From positions 1 to 6,149 of the forward strand of contig JAITPL010000160.1 of NCBI GenBank assembly GCA_031289445.1: a stretch of 6,149 nt of DNA. Direction: 5' to 3'. Shown one piece after another: positions 1 to 6,149 of this stretch (position 1 is its first letter; the number at the start of each line of letters is the position of its first letter). This DNA comes from Tannerella sp. (GTDB taxonomy: Bacteria > Bacteroidota > Bacteroidia > Bacteroidales > Tannerellaceae). Below the pieces are notes generated by a model that searched no databases, was not told the DNA's origin, and worked only from the letters and a program-made list of their open reading frames with translations. A program made the translations under genes and the position numbers.

Positions 1-22
1 CCAAATATTCAAGAATTTTACC

Positions 23-30
23 TACTTTTG
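23..30 (+). promoter_or_regulatory. Bacteroidota-type -7 promoter element (TACTTTTG) of the CvfB-like gene
   Basis: TACTTTTG matches the Bacteroidota primary-sigma -7 consensus TAnnTTTG at every defined position. It ends only 8 bases before the ATG at 39. Since transcription normally starts a few bases past this element, the mRNA should have a leader of about 0-5 bases. The partner -33 TTTG element would lie about 20 bases upstream, at or beyond the window edge, and cannot be checked. The match is seen directly; the start site is inferred. Confidence 0.7.
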
Positions 31-38
31 CACCGTAT

Positions 39-884
39 ATGGCAACAGTTTTAGAAATAGGAAAATATAACAGACTGAAGATAGTCAAGGCCGTTGATTT
101 CGGTCTCTATCTCGACGGGGGGGAAGGCAAGGAAATTCTTCTGCCCAAACGGTATGTACCCCAGGACGCCGTCGCCGGCGAGGAGCTTGACGTGTTTATC
201 TACAAGGACAACGAGGAACGGCTGATAGCTACTACCGACAAACCTTACGGAACGGTCGGCGAGTTCTGCATGATGAAAGTCAAGGAGATTTCAAAGGTAG
301 GCGCCTTCCTCGACTGGGGTATAATGAAAGACCTCTTCGTGCCCTACCGCGAACAGAAGACGCCGATGACGGCCGGACAGTCGTATCTGGTTTATATCTA
401 TCTGGATTTTGTTACGCAGAGGGTTGCAGCCTCCACGCGACTGGACAAGTATCTCGACAACATCCCGCCAACTTACGAATATAATCAGGAAGTTGACTTG
501 ACAATAGTCCACAAGACCGACTTGGGCTACAAGGTCATAATCAATAACGCACACAGCGGACTGGTCTTTCAAAACCAGGTGTTCGGCTATCTCGCGACCG
601 GCACGCGCTGCAAGGGATACATCAAGGAAGTGCGCGAGGACGACAAGATAGATGTGAGCCTTTTCCCGCAGGGATACGAAAAGGTGGACCTCGTAGCGAA
701 AAAAATACTCGAAGCCCTGGATGCCGGCGACGGATTCTTGCCGGTAGGCGATAAAACCGATGCGGCCAGGATTTACTCGCTCTTCGCCTGCAGCAAGAAA
801 AACTTCAAGATGGCTATCGGCGCACTCTACAGAGACCGCCTGATATTTATAGGCAACGACGGTATTTGGAAAATCAAAAAATAA
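39..884 (+). CDS. cvfB: CvfB-like S1 domain RNA-binding protein
   Basis: This 281-residue cytoplasmic protein belongs to the CvfB/YitL family: consecutive S1-type RNA-binding barrels followed by a winged helix. Characterised members bind RNA and influence virulence-factor expression in Staphylococcus; the role in Bacteroidota is not established. Approximate domains: S1-like 5-66, S1-like 70-135 (VGAFLDWG near 87-94, then DLFVP), S1-like 146-208 (LGYKVIINN and GLVF), and a winged helix 215-279 with its helical core around 243-265. Length is normal for the family. The ATG at 39 is preferred because the family-typical IGKYN segment and the DFGLYLDGG strand follow at once, leaving no room for a later start. 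There is no signal peptide and no Shine-Dalgarno; the -7 element almost touches the start. The stop at 882-884 lies 12 bases before the GH95 gene, so read-through into that gene is likely. Family assignment is firm; the regulatory role is inferred. Confidence 0.88.
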   Translation: MATVLEIGKYNRLKIVKAVDFGLYLDGGEGKEILLPKRYVPQDAVAGEELDVFIYKDNEERLIATTDKPYGTVGEFCMMKVKEISKVGAFLDWGIMKDLFVPYREQKTPMTAGQSYLVYIYLDFVTQRVAASTRLDKYLDNIPPTYEYNQEVDLTIVHKTDLGYKVIINNAHSGLVFQNQVFGYLATGTRCKGYIKEVREDDKIDVSLFPQGYEKVDLVAKKILEALDAGDGFLPVGDKTDAARIYSLFACSKKNFKMAIGALYRDRLIFIGNDGIWKIKK

Positions 885-896
885 AATATAACACTT

Positions 897-3458
897 ATGA
901 AAAAGATGATTTTGGCCATCGCTTGTGTGGCCTTGTTTGACGGTTGCGAGAAGGCGACTACACTGGATAATCCGGCATTGAAGATGTGGTATGACCAGCC
1001 TGCGGGCGAATGGGTCGAGGCGCTGCCGGTAGGCAACGGACGGCTGGGCGCAATGGTCTTCGGACAGCCAGGCAAAGAACTGATACAGTTGAACGAAGAG
1101 ACGCTGTGGACAGGTCAGCCGGTTAACCTCAACCCCAATCCGGAATCGCCCAAGTATCTGCCACAGGTGCGCCAGGCCCTCGAAAAGGAAGACTACACCA
1201 AGGCAACAGAGCTGCTACAGAAGATGCAGGGATTATATACCGAGTCCTTCGCCCCGCTCGGCGATCTTATAATAGAGCATGAAGGCGGGATTGAGGGCGA
1301 GGCCGGCGATTATTACCGCGACCTCGACTTGAACAGGGCAATAGCCACTACCCGCTATAAGGTCGGCGAAACGACTTTTACCCGCGAGGTCTTTGCTTCG
1401 GCGCCCGATCAGGTAATAGCCGTCCGTCTGGAAGCGAGCGGGAAAGGCGCTCTCGACTTCGGCGTTACTCTTGAGAGCCAGTTGCACAACACTCTATCGA
1501 CCTCCGACGACCTGACGCTCGTAATGAACGGACAAGCGCCTGCGCACGCCGATCCGAGCTACTTCAACCAAAACGCCGAGCCTGTAATATATAGAGATTC
1601 GGCGGGACAGCGTTTTCAGATTCTGGTTAAGGTGATAACGGATGACGGCGAGGTTTCGGCGACGCCGACCAGTCTCCGCATTGCCGGCGCAACCAAAGCG
1701 CTGATACTGCTCTCGGCAGGTACAAGCTTCAACGGCTTCGACAAAGACCCGTTTCTCGAAGGTCGCGATGAAAAACTGATAGCCCGAAGCTATCTCGAAC
1801 AGGCAGCCAAGCTGGATTATAAAACGCTCAAAGACCGGCACATAGCCGACTATCGCACGTATTTCGACCGTGTGAAATTCGAGCTGAACGACCGGGGTGA
1901 ATTGCATACACCGGCATCAACTCCGGCATCAACACCCTCATCCTCAACTTCCTCGTCAACCTCCGCATCCACTTCCGTGCCGGCTATCGATCTTCCGCTA
2001 TCCAAGCGTCTTGACGACTATCTGGCAGGAGGCGACGACAAAGCCCTCGAAACGCTTTACTTCCAGTACTGCCGCTATCTGCTTATTTCGTGTTCGCGTC
2101 CGGGAGGCATCCCCGCCAACCTGCAAGGTATATGGAACAGGGAGATGCGTCCGCCATGGAGTTCTAACTACACTACCAACATCAATTTTCAGATGAACTA
2201 TTGGCCGGTCGAGGTTGCCAACCTTTCGGAGTTGCACGAGCCGATGCTGCGATACATAGGCCACATGGCGCAGAACGGACAGCATACGGCGCAAAATTTC
2301 TACGGAATGAAGGGCTGGACACTGCATCACAACTCGGATATATGGGCGCAGACCAACCCTGTCGGCGACATGGGCAAAGGATGGCCTTCGTGGGCTAACT
2401 GGGGCATGGGCGGACCTTGGGTAGCGCAGCATCTGTTTGAGCACTTCCGCTTCACCGGCGATACCCTCTATCTGCGCAACTACGCCTATCCGCTGATGAG
2501 AGGTGCAGCCGACTTTGTGCTCGACTGGCTGGTAGAGGACGACAATGGAAGGCTGATTACCTCGCCCGCCATGTCGCCCGAAAACTCCTTTTTCGACGAA
2601 CAGGGTAAAAACCAGTGCGTCGCCATCGCCTCTACCTGCGACTTGACGCTTATCTGGGACCTCTTCACCAACCTTATCGAAGCATCCGTCCTGCTTGGCG
2701 AGGACGATACCTATACCGACATGCTGCTCGAAAAGCGTGAACGCCTCTTCCCCCTGCAGATTGGAGCCAAAGGCAACCTGCAGGAATGGCACAAGGATTT
2801 TGACGAACCCGAACCCAAGCACCGTCATATCTCCCACCTTATCGGCCTCTACCCGGGCAGACAGATACACCCGCTCACTACGCCCGAAATGGCGGACGCC
2901 TGCCGTCGCTCTCTCGAACTGCGCGGCGACGACGGTACCGGCTGGGCGCTGGGCTGGAAAATAAACACCTGGGCGCGACTGCTTGACGGCGACCATGCTT
3001 ATCTGCTGCTGCGCAACCTCCTGCGTGTAACACGCAAGAACGGCACCAACTACGGCAGCGGCGGCGGAAGCTACCTCAACCTCTTCTGCGCTCATCCGCC
3101 ATTTCAAATCGACGGCAACTTCGGCGGACTGGCCGGTATGCTTGAGATGCTGCTGCAAAGCCACCTCTACGAAGTTCATCTGCTGCCCGCCCTGCCCTCC
3201 GCATGGGACGAAGGACATATCGAGGGACTGCGTGCACGCGGCGGCTTCGATGTAGATATTCGCTGGAAAGAGGGCAAACTGACTGAGGCCAAGATCATTT
3301 CCACTCTTGGCGGCACATGCACCGTAAGGACAAACTTACCGGTTAAAATCGGCGGAGTAGAGTGCCATACCAACGAAAGTGAAGCGTCAGGCGTCAAGTA
3401 CTACGTGAATACCTTCTTCACATCAAAGGGAACAACATACACGGTAAAACCAAATTAG
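897..3458 (+). CDS. GH95 family lipoprotein, alpha-L-fucosidase or alpha-L-galactosidase
   Basis: This 853-residue exported exo-glycosidase should release terminal alpha-L-fucose or alpha-L-galactose by inversion. A short lipoprotein signal peptide ends LFDGC, with Cys17 as the lipidated residue; Asp at -2 is unusual. No clear acidic surface-export tag follows, so periplasmic or outer-membrane placement is open. The N-terminal beta-sandwich (about 28-280) begins with [20 protein letters not shown]; the (alpha/alpha)6 catalytic barrel spans about 365-760, and a beta-sandwich tail follows. GH95 catalytic residues are present by comparison with Bifidobacterium AfcA: Asn428 and Asn430 in TTNIN, the general acid Glu562 in SPENSF, and the base Asp739 in [16 protein letters not shown] (642-648) is another family block. 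Thr426 sits where fucosidases tend to have His, which may favour L-galactose. A Ser/Thr/Pro insert at about 337-361 is not usual for the family. DSA (234-236) and DTL (522-524) fit the Bacteroidota O-glycosylation motif. The ATG at 897 has no Shine-Dalgarno. Family certain; substrate unresolved. Confidence 0.93.
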   Translation: MKKMILAIACVALFDGCEKATTLDNPALKMWYDQPAGEWVEALPVGNGRLGAMVFGQPGKELIQLNEETLWTGQPVNLNPNPESPKYLPQVRQALEKEDYTKATELLQKMQGLYTESFAPLGDLIIEHEGGIEGEAGDYYRDLDLNRAIATTRYKVGETTFTREVFASAPDQVIAVRLEASGKGALDFGVTLESQLHNTLSTSDDLTLVMNGQAPAHADPSYFNQNAEPVIYRDSAGQRFQILVKVITDDGEVSATPTSLRIAGATKALILLSAGTSFNGFDKDPFLEGRDEKLIARSYLEQAAKLDYKTLKDRHIADYRTYFDRVKFELNDRGELHTPASTPASTPSSSTSSSTSASTSVPAIDLPLSKRLDDYLAGGDDKALETLYFQYCRYLLISCSRPGGIPANLQGIWNREMRPPWSSNYTTNINFQMNYWPVEVANLSELHEPMLRYIGHMAQNGQHTAQNFYGMKGWTLHHNSDIWAQTNPVGDMGKGWPSWANWGMGGPWVAQHLFEHFRFTGDTLYLRNYAYPLMRGAADFVLDWLVEDDNGRLITSPAMSPENSFFDEQGKNQCVAIASTCDLTLIWDLFTNLIEASVLLGEDDTYTDMLLEKRERLFPLQIGAKGNLQEWHKDFDEPEPKHRHISHLIGLYPGRQIHPLTTPEMADACRRSLELRGDDGTGWALGWKINTWARLLDGDHAYLLLRNLLRVTRKNGTNYGSGGGSYLNLFCAHPPFQIDGNFGGLAGMLEMLLQSHLYEVHLLPALPSAWDEGHIEGLRARGGFDVDIRWKEGKLTEAKIISTLGGTCTVRTNLPVKIGGVECHTNESEASGVKYYVNTFFTSKGTTYTVKPN
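1911..1982 (+). repeat. Imperfect 12-base tandem repeats encoding a Ser/Thr/Pro-rich insert in GH95
   Basis: CCGGCATCAAC occurs at 1911 and again at 1923. Pyrimidine-rich, degenerate copies with about the same 12-base spacing continue to about 1982 (CCCTCATCCTCA, ACTTCCTCGTCA, ACCTCCGCATCC). The tract is in frame and encodes a run of Ser, Thr, Pro and Ala from about residue 337 to 361. It falls between the helical linker ending FDRVKFEL and the first helix of the catalytic barrel ([11 protein letters not shown]). The length in multiples of three keeps the enzyme open. Expansion by slippage is inferred. Confidence 0.75.
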
Positions 3459-3528
3459 CGGAAATATATCGTTGAATGAGAATTGAAGCATATAGTTGGC
3501 TGAGATTTTTTGACAGGAACATAATTAT

Positions 3529-3533
3529 AGGAG
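3529..3533 (+). promoter_or_regulatory. Possible Shine-Dalgarno (AGGAG) for the GH43-like gene
   Basis: AGGAG ends 9 bases before the ATG at 3543. It is the only Shine-Dalgarno-like site before any start in the window, and it is the main argument for the longest form of the GH43-like protein. Shine-Dalgarno use is weak in Bacteroidota, so it does not settle the start. The 84-base gap 3459-3542 holds no convincing -7 element or terminator, so transcription may continue from the GH95 gene. Confidence 0.45.
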
Positions 3534-3542
3534 ATAATCAAT

Positions 3543-5360
3543 ATGAATAAAACAGAAGAAAAAAGTTGTTATTTAGCTATGAGCAGCATAAACAGCATGA
3601 GCAGCATGAGCATCACGAAAATCATGCAAATCAAGGTATATCTGTTGGTTGCCGGGCTGTTATTTACCGGTTGCAGCGAAAAACCGGCTGACAAAGCAAT
3701 GCTCTCCGGCAGCATAGTAGCCAATCCGATGAATTTGGCTTACAGATTCCACTATCAGGATAACGACCCTGCGCGTCGTGAAGCTGCCGACCCCGTTTGC
3801 GAATATTTTAAGGGGAAATATTACCTCTTTGCATCCAAATCGGGCGGATATTGGAGTTCTCCCGACTTGGCTGAATGGACATATATCCCCTGCAAGAGCA
3901 TGGAAATCATGGATAACTACGCGCCGACCATCCTCATATTGGACGACGAGATGTATTACATGGCTTCATGGGACGCCAAAAAGATTTACAGAAACGCCAA
4001 TCCCGACAAGGACGAATGGCAATTGATTGATTCCAAGTTCGAATTTACAGGTCCCGGCACTCAAGACCCCGCCTGGTTTCGCGACGACGACGGCAGTGTT
4101 TATTTCTATTGCGGATGTTCCAATACCAATCCGGTTTGGGGCGTCCAAGTTGACCCTGCCGACGGATTCAAGGTCATCAGTGAGACGAAACTTTTGATTC
4201 CGCACTCTGCAAAAGATTATGGATGGGAAAATCCGGGAAACAACAACGAACAGGACAAAGAAGGCTGGAACGAAGGTCCTTGCATGATTAAATACAAAGG
4301 GAAATATTATTTGCAGTATGCCGCGCCGGGTACCGAGTTCCGGACTTATGCCGACGGCGTGTATGTGAGCGACAATCCTCTGGGAACATTTACCTACATG
4401 GACAATTCGCCCTTTTCGTTCAAACCCGGCGGTTTTGTCGCCGGCGCAGGTCACGGTCATACTTTTCTCGACAAATACGGCAACTATTGGCACGTCGCCA
4501 GCATGAAAATCGCTAAGCGGCACTGGTTCGAACGACGGCTGGGACTGTTTCCGCTCGGCATCGCCAAAGACGGCAAGATAAGGCAACAATCCGTATGGTC
4601 GGACTATCCATTCGTGGCGCCCGACCATCAAACGGACTTTGAAACTACCGATTTTTCAGCCGGTTGGAACCTTCTCTCGTATCGCAAACCGGCAACGGCG
4701 TCATCTACGCTCGATGGATATGGCGTCGAGTTGGCGTTCAACGAAGAAATCGAAACATGGTGGTCGGCGGAAACAGGTAATGCCGGCGAATGGTTGACAG
4801 TCGATTTGATAAAAACGATGGATGTGCGTGCCATTCAGGTCAATCTTGCCGACCAGGACTTTGTCATGCGGGCGCCTCATCCGCTGTTCAGCTACCAATA
4901 TTACATCGAAGCATCCAGCGACGGCAACCGGTGGACGCGCATCGTGGATAAAACGGCAAACGAGAAAGACGCCGTGCATGAATTGCTCGTGTTGGACAAG
5001 CCTGTCGAAACGCGCTATCTGCGCATCACCAACACGAAAGACCTGCCCGGAAAATTTTCGCTCTACGGGTTCCGCGTGTTCGGAAACGGAAAAGGCGATT
5101 TACCCAAAGAAGTTACCGGATTGCAAATTACGCGCAACGAAGACAAACGCCGTTTCGCACTCCGGTGGGATAAGCAGGACAACGTAACCGGATATATCGT
5201 CAATGTGGGGTTGAAAGACGGAGCCGTCAACCAATCCGTCATGGTGTTCGACAATCAATACGAAGCCGGATTCTTTAACCGCGATTCCGAATACCGCTTT
5301 ACAGTGACAGCATTCAACGAAAACGGAGTTTTTAACCGCATCGGCACAGGGGCGCAATAG
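3543..5360 (+). CDS. GH43-like lipoprotein with F5/8-type C (CBM32-like) and Fn3-like domains
   Basis: This 605-residue exported glycosidase is of the five-bladed beta-propeller type (clan GH-F). Propeller, about 60-360: likely catalytic residues are the base Asp83 (ADPVCEYFKGKYYLF), the pKa-modulating Asp175 (QDPAWFRDDDGSVYF) and the acid Glu244 (WNEGPCMIKYKGKYYL). GHGHTF at 303-308 supplies the His often seen in the GH43 site. An F5/8-type C domain follows at about 378-515 (ATASSTLDGYG, WWSAETGNAGEWLTVDL, ending LYGFRVFG), probably sugar-binding. An Fn3-like domain fills about 521-602. GH43 enzymes act on alpha-L-arabinofuranosides, beta-xylosides or beta-galactosides; subfamily and substrate cannot be read here. 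The lipobox is LFTGC with Cys44. The hydrophobic core starts only near residue 31, so Met28 (3624) or Met22 (3606) could be the true start despite the AGGAG before 3543. It lies 84 bases after GH95 and is probably co-transcribed. A stem-loop follows the stop. Confidence 0.85.
   Translation: MNKTEEKSCYLAMSSINSMSSMSITKIMQIKVYLLVAGLLFTGCSEKPADKAMLSGSIVANPMNLAYRFHYQDNDPARREAADPVCEYFKGKYYLFASKSGGYWSSPDLAEWTYIPCKSMEIMDNYAPTILILDDEMYYMASWDAKKIYRNANPDKDEWQLIDSKFEFTGPGTQDPAWFRDDDGSVYFYCGCSNTNPVWGVQVDPADGFKVISETKLLIPHSAKDYGWENPGNNNEQDKEGWNEGPCMIKYKGKYYLQYAAPGTEFRTYADGVYVSDNPLGTFTYMDNSPFSFKPGGFVAGAGHGHTFLDKYGNYWHVASMKIAKRHWFERRLGLFPLGIAKDGKIRQQSVWSDYPFVAPDHQTDFETTDFSAGWNLLSYRKPATASSTLDGYGVELAFNEEIETWWSAETGNAGEWLTVDLIKTMDVRAIQVNLADQDFVMRAPHPLFSYQYYIEASSDGNRWTRIVDKTANEKDAVHELLVLDKPVETRYLRITNTKDLPGKFSLYGFRVFGNGKGDLPKEVTGLQITRNEDKRRFALRWDKQDNVTGYIVNVGLKDGAVNQSVMVFDNQYEAGFFNRDSEYRFTVTAFNENGVFNRIGTGAQ
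3579..3614 (+). repeat. Four tandem 9-base units with in-frame ATGs at the GH43-like start
   Basis: Four back-to-back units read ATGAGCAGC, ATAAACAGC, ATGAGCAGC and ATGAGCATC. They are in frame with the GH43-like gene, encode MSS/INS/MSS/MSI, and place Met at codons 13, 19 and 22; another ATG follows at 3624 (codon 28). The tract lies ahead of the hydrophobic signal-peptide core. Gain or loss of a unit would change N-terminal length without shifting frame. If translation really begins at 3606 or 3624, most of the tract would be untranslated leader. Confidence 0.7.
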
Positions 5361-5368
5361 TTATAAAA

Positions 5369-5409
5369 TGTCTGCGCAAATTATTGAAAAATCTATATTT
5401 ATGCAGACA
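5369..5409 (+). terminator. Stem-loop after the GH43-like gene, possible terminator
   Basis: The left arm TGTCTGCGCAAAT (5369-5381) pairs with ATTTATGCAGACA (5397-5409): 11 Watson-Crick pairs, one G-U and one C-A mismatch around a 15-base loop. It begins 8 bases past the stop codon. The downstream bases are AT-rich (AAAATATTAGTTTT) but not a clean T run, so it may be a weak terminator, an mRNA 3'-end stabiliser, or a protein-binding palindrome. The rest of the 179-base gap to 5539 shows no clear TAnnTTTG element. Confidence 0.5.
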
Positions 5410-5539
5410 AAATATTAGTTTTCGATGAGTAAAAATGAGATATATAGTATTAGTTTGAGCTTAAAAAACGCGGAACAGTCACGTTTTCTCGCGATACATT
5501 GATGTTGTTGAAACCGAATGAAATATAATCCACGAAACA

Positions 5540-6149
5540 ATGAAACGATTCCTTTATTTTATCCATGCTGCTGTATTTGCCGGTTTTCTGTTCAGCGCAT
5601 GCAGTACGAACGAAACCACCCAAAGCGATTGGTTGATTGACAATCACGCTTTTGTTTCGACGTTCCGGGTTTCGGAGGACGGAAAAGACCTGATATTATC
5701 CAATGGCTTGGTCTCAAGAGTATTTCGCGTCACTCCGAATCTGGCGACCACCGGTTTATATCAGTTGTCCACCGGACAGAATCACATTCGGGCAACCCGC
5801 CCGGAAGGCAGTATCGTCGTTGACGGAACGGTTTTCAATATCGGAGGATTGTCCGGGCAACCTGTTCAGAATTACCTGTTGCCTGCATGGGTCGATCAAA
5901 TGGTCGCCGACCCGAACAGTTTTCAATACGGCGGTCATACCACGCAGCCGCTTCAAAAGCGGTTTGAATGGGCGAAACGTGCGGAATGGCTTTCTTTGGA
6001 TGCCGCCTGGCCTCCTGCGGGAATGGAACTCATCCTGCGTTTTGACGCTCCTGCCGCGTCGCCGGTCAAGGGGATGACGGCTTATGTCCATTACGAAATC
6101 TATGACGGCTTGCCTCTGATGTGTAAATGGATTACATTGGAGAATCAAA
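5540..6149 (+). CDS. Lipoprotein, probable GH36-like alpha-galactosidase, 3' end outside window
   Basis: An open frame of 203 codons from the ATG at 5540 continues past the window with no stop. The protein begins MKRFLYF, has a hydrophobic core, and a lipobox LFSAC with Cys21, so it should be an exported lipoprotein. The rest (about 30-203) looks like an all-beta N-terminal domain. SNGLVSRVFR at 54-63 and HYEIYDGLPLMCKW at about 184-197 recall the beta-sandwich that precedes the barrel in GH36-type (clan GH-D) alpha-galactosidases, where a YEIY-x-x-LP-x-x-x-x-W pattern is typical. The catalytic barrel would lie beyond the window, so no active-site residue can be checked and another mutarotase-like-fold family is possible. 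No Shine-Dalgarno precedes the start; the upstream sequence is A-rich. It shares orientation and lipoprotein type with the two preceding glycosidases, suggesting one glycan-degrading locus. Coding status is well supported; family is a moderate inference. Confidence 0.72.
   Translation, partial: MKRFLYFIHAAVFAGFLFSACSTNETTQSDWLIDNHAFVSTFRVSEDGKDLILSNGLVSRVFRVTPNLATTGLYQLSTGQNHIRATRPEGSIVVDGTVFNIGGLSGQPVQNYLLPAWVDQMVADPNSFQYGGHTTQPLQKRFEWAKRAEWLSLDAAWPPAGMELILRFDAPAASPVKGMTAYVHYEIYDGLPLMCKWITLENQ

Noticed and set aside
1998..3218. A 406-codon open frame on the minus strand opposite the GH95 gene
   Set aside because: It lies wholly within a well-supported GH95 gene, its translation resembles no known protein, and its openness follows from the codon bias of the + strand gene.
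3505..3511. T run in the gap before the GH43-like gene as a terminator tail
   Set aside because: No stable stem precedes it, so an intrinsic terminator is not supported.
3966..4631. A 221-codon minus-strand open frame opposite the GH43-like gene
   Set aside because: It is a complementary-frame shadow over the conserved propeller region, with no recognisable motif or start signal.
5450..5457. Near match TTAGTTTG to the TAnnTTTG element upstream of the partial gene
   Set aside because: The second base is wrong and no TTTG element sits at the expected upstream distance.
5465..5487. Inverted repeat AAAACG / CGTTTT around an 11-base loop
   Set aside because: Arms are only 6 bases with mostly A-T pairs, too weak to call an operator or terminator.
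5499..5529. E. coli-like promoter (TTGATG, 19 bases, TATAAT) before the partial gene
   Set aside because: Bacteroidota primary sigma factors use a different consensus; in AT-rich spacer such matches arise by chance.
5450..5647. A 65-codon minus-strand frame across the last intergenic gap
   Set aside because: It overlaps the signal peptide region of the partial lipoprotein and has no coding character or family resemblance.
5703..6077. A 124-codon + strand frame near the window end
   Set aside because: It is out of frame with the lipoprotein gene starting at 5540, which has a signal peptide and lipobox and explains this stretch better.

Overview
The window looks like chromosomal DNA from a member of the Bacteroidota, most likely a gut-type Bacteroidales. 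Four signs point there: a TAnnTTTG-type -7 element just before the first gene, short AT-rich gaps mostly without Shine-Dalgarno sites, a CvfB-type S1 protein of the Bacteroidales kind, and consecutive carbohydrate-active lipoproteins, as in polysaccharide utilization loci (PULs). The genus cannot be assigned by reading. All real genes are on the + strand.

Layout: (1) 39-884, a complete CvfB-like S1/winged-helix RNA-binding protein with its promoter almost on top of the start codon. (2) 897-3458, a complete GH95 lipoprotein (alpha-L-fucosidase or alpha-L-galactosidase) that starts 12 bases after the first gene stops. It keeps the family's catalytic residues and carries a Ser/Thr/Pro-rich insert encoded by imperfect 12-base repeats. 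(3) 3543-5360, a complete GH43-like lipoprotein with a five-bladed propeller, an F5/8-type C (CBM32-like) domain and an Fn3-like domain. Its start region holds four in-frame 9-base repeats and several possible start codons. (4) 5361-5539, an AT-rich gap with one convincing stem-loop. (5) 5540-6149, the first 203 codons of a third lipoprotein that runs off the window. Its N-terminal beta-sandwich resembles GH36-type alpha-galactosidases.

Together the three exported lipoproteins look like the exo-acting part of a PUL that strips side chains from a branched plant or host glycan: a fucose/L-galactose remover, an arabinose/xylose/galactose-type GH43 enzyme with a binding domain, and probably an alpha-galactosidase. 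No SusC/SusD pair, sensor or sugar transporter lies in the window, so the substrate is inferred only. The CvfB gene is a housekeeping or regulatory neighbour that may share its transcript with the GH95 gene.

I found no RNA gene, mobile element, CRISPR array or clearly new defence or genetic system. The most useful leads are the Thr at the GH95 specificity position, the two in-frame repeat tracts, and the unfinished third glycosidase.
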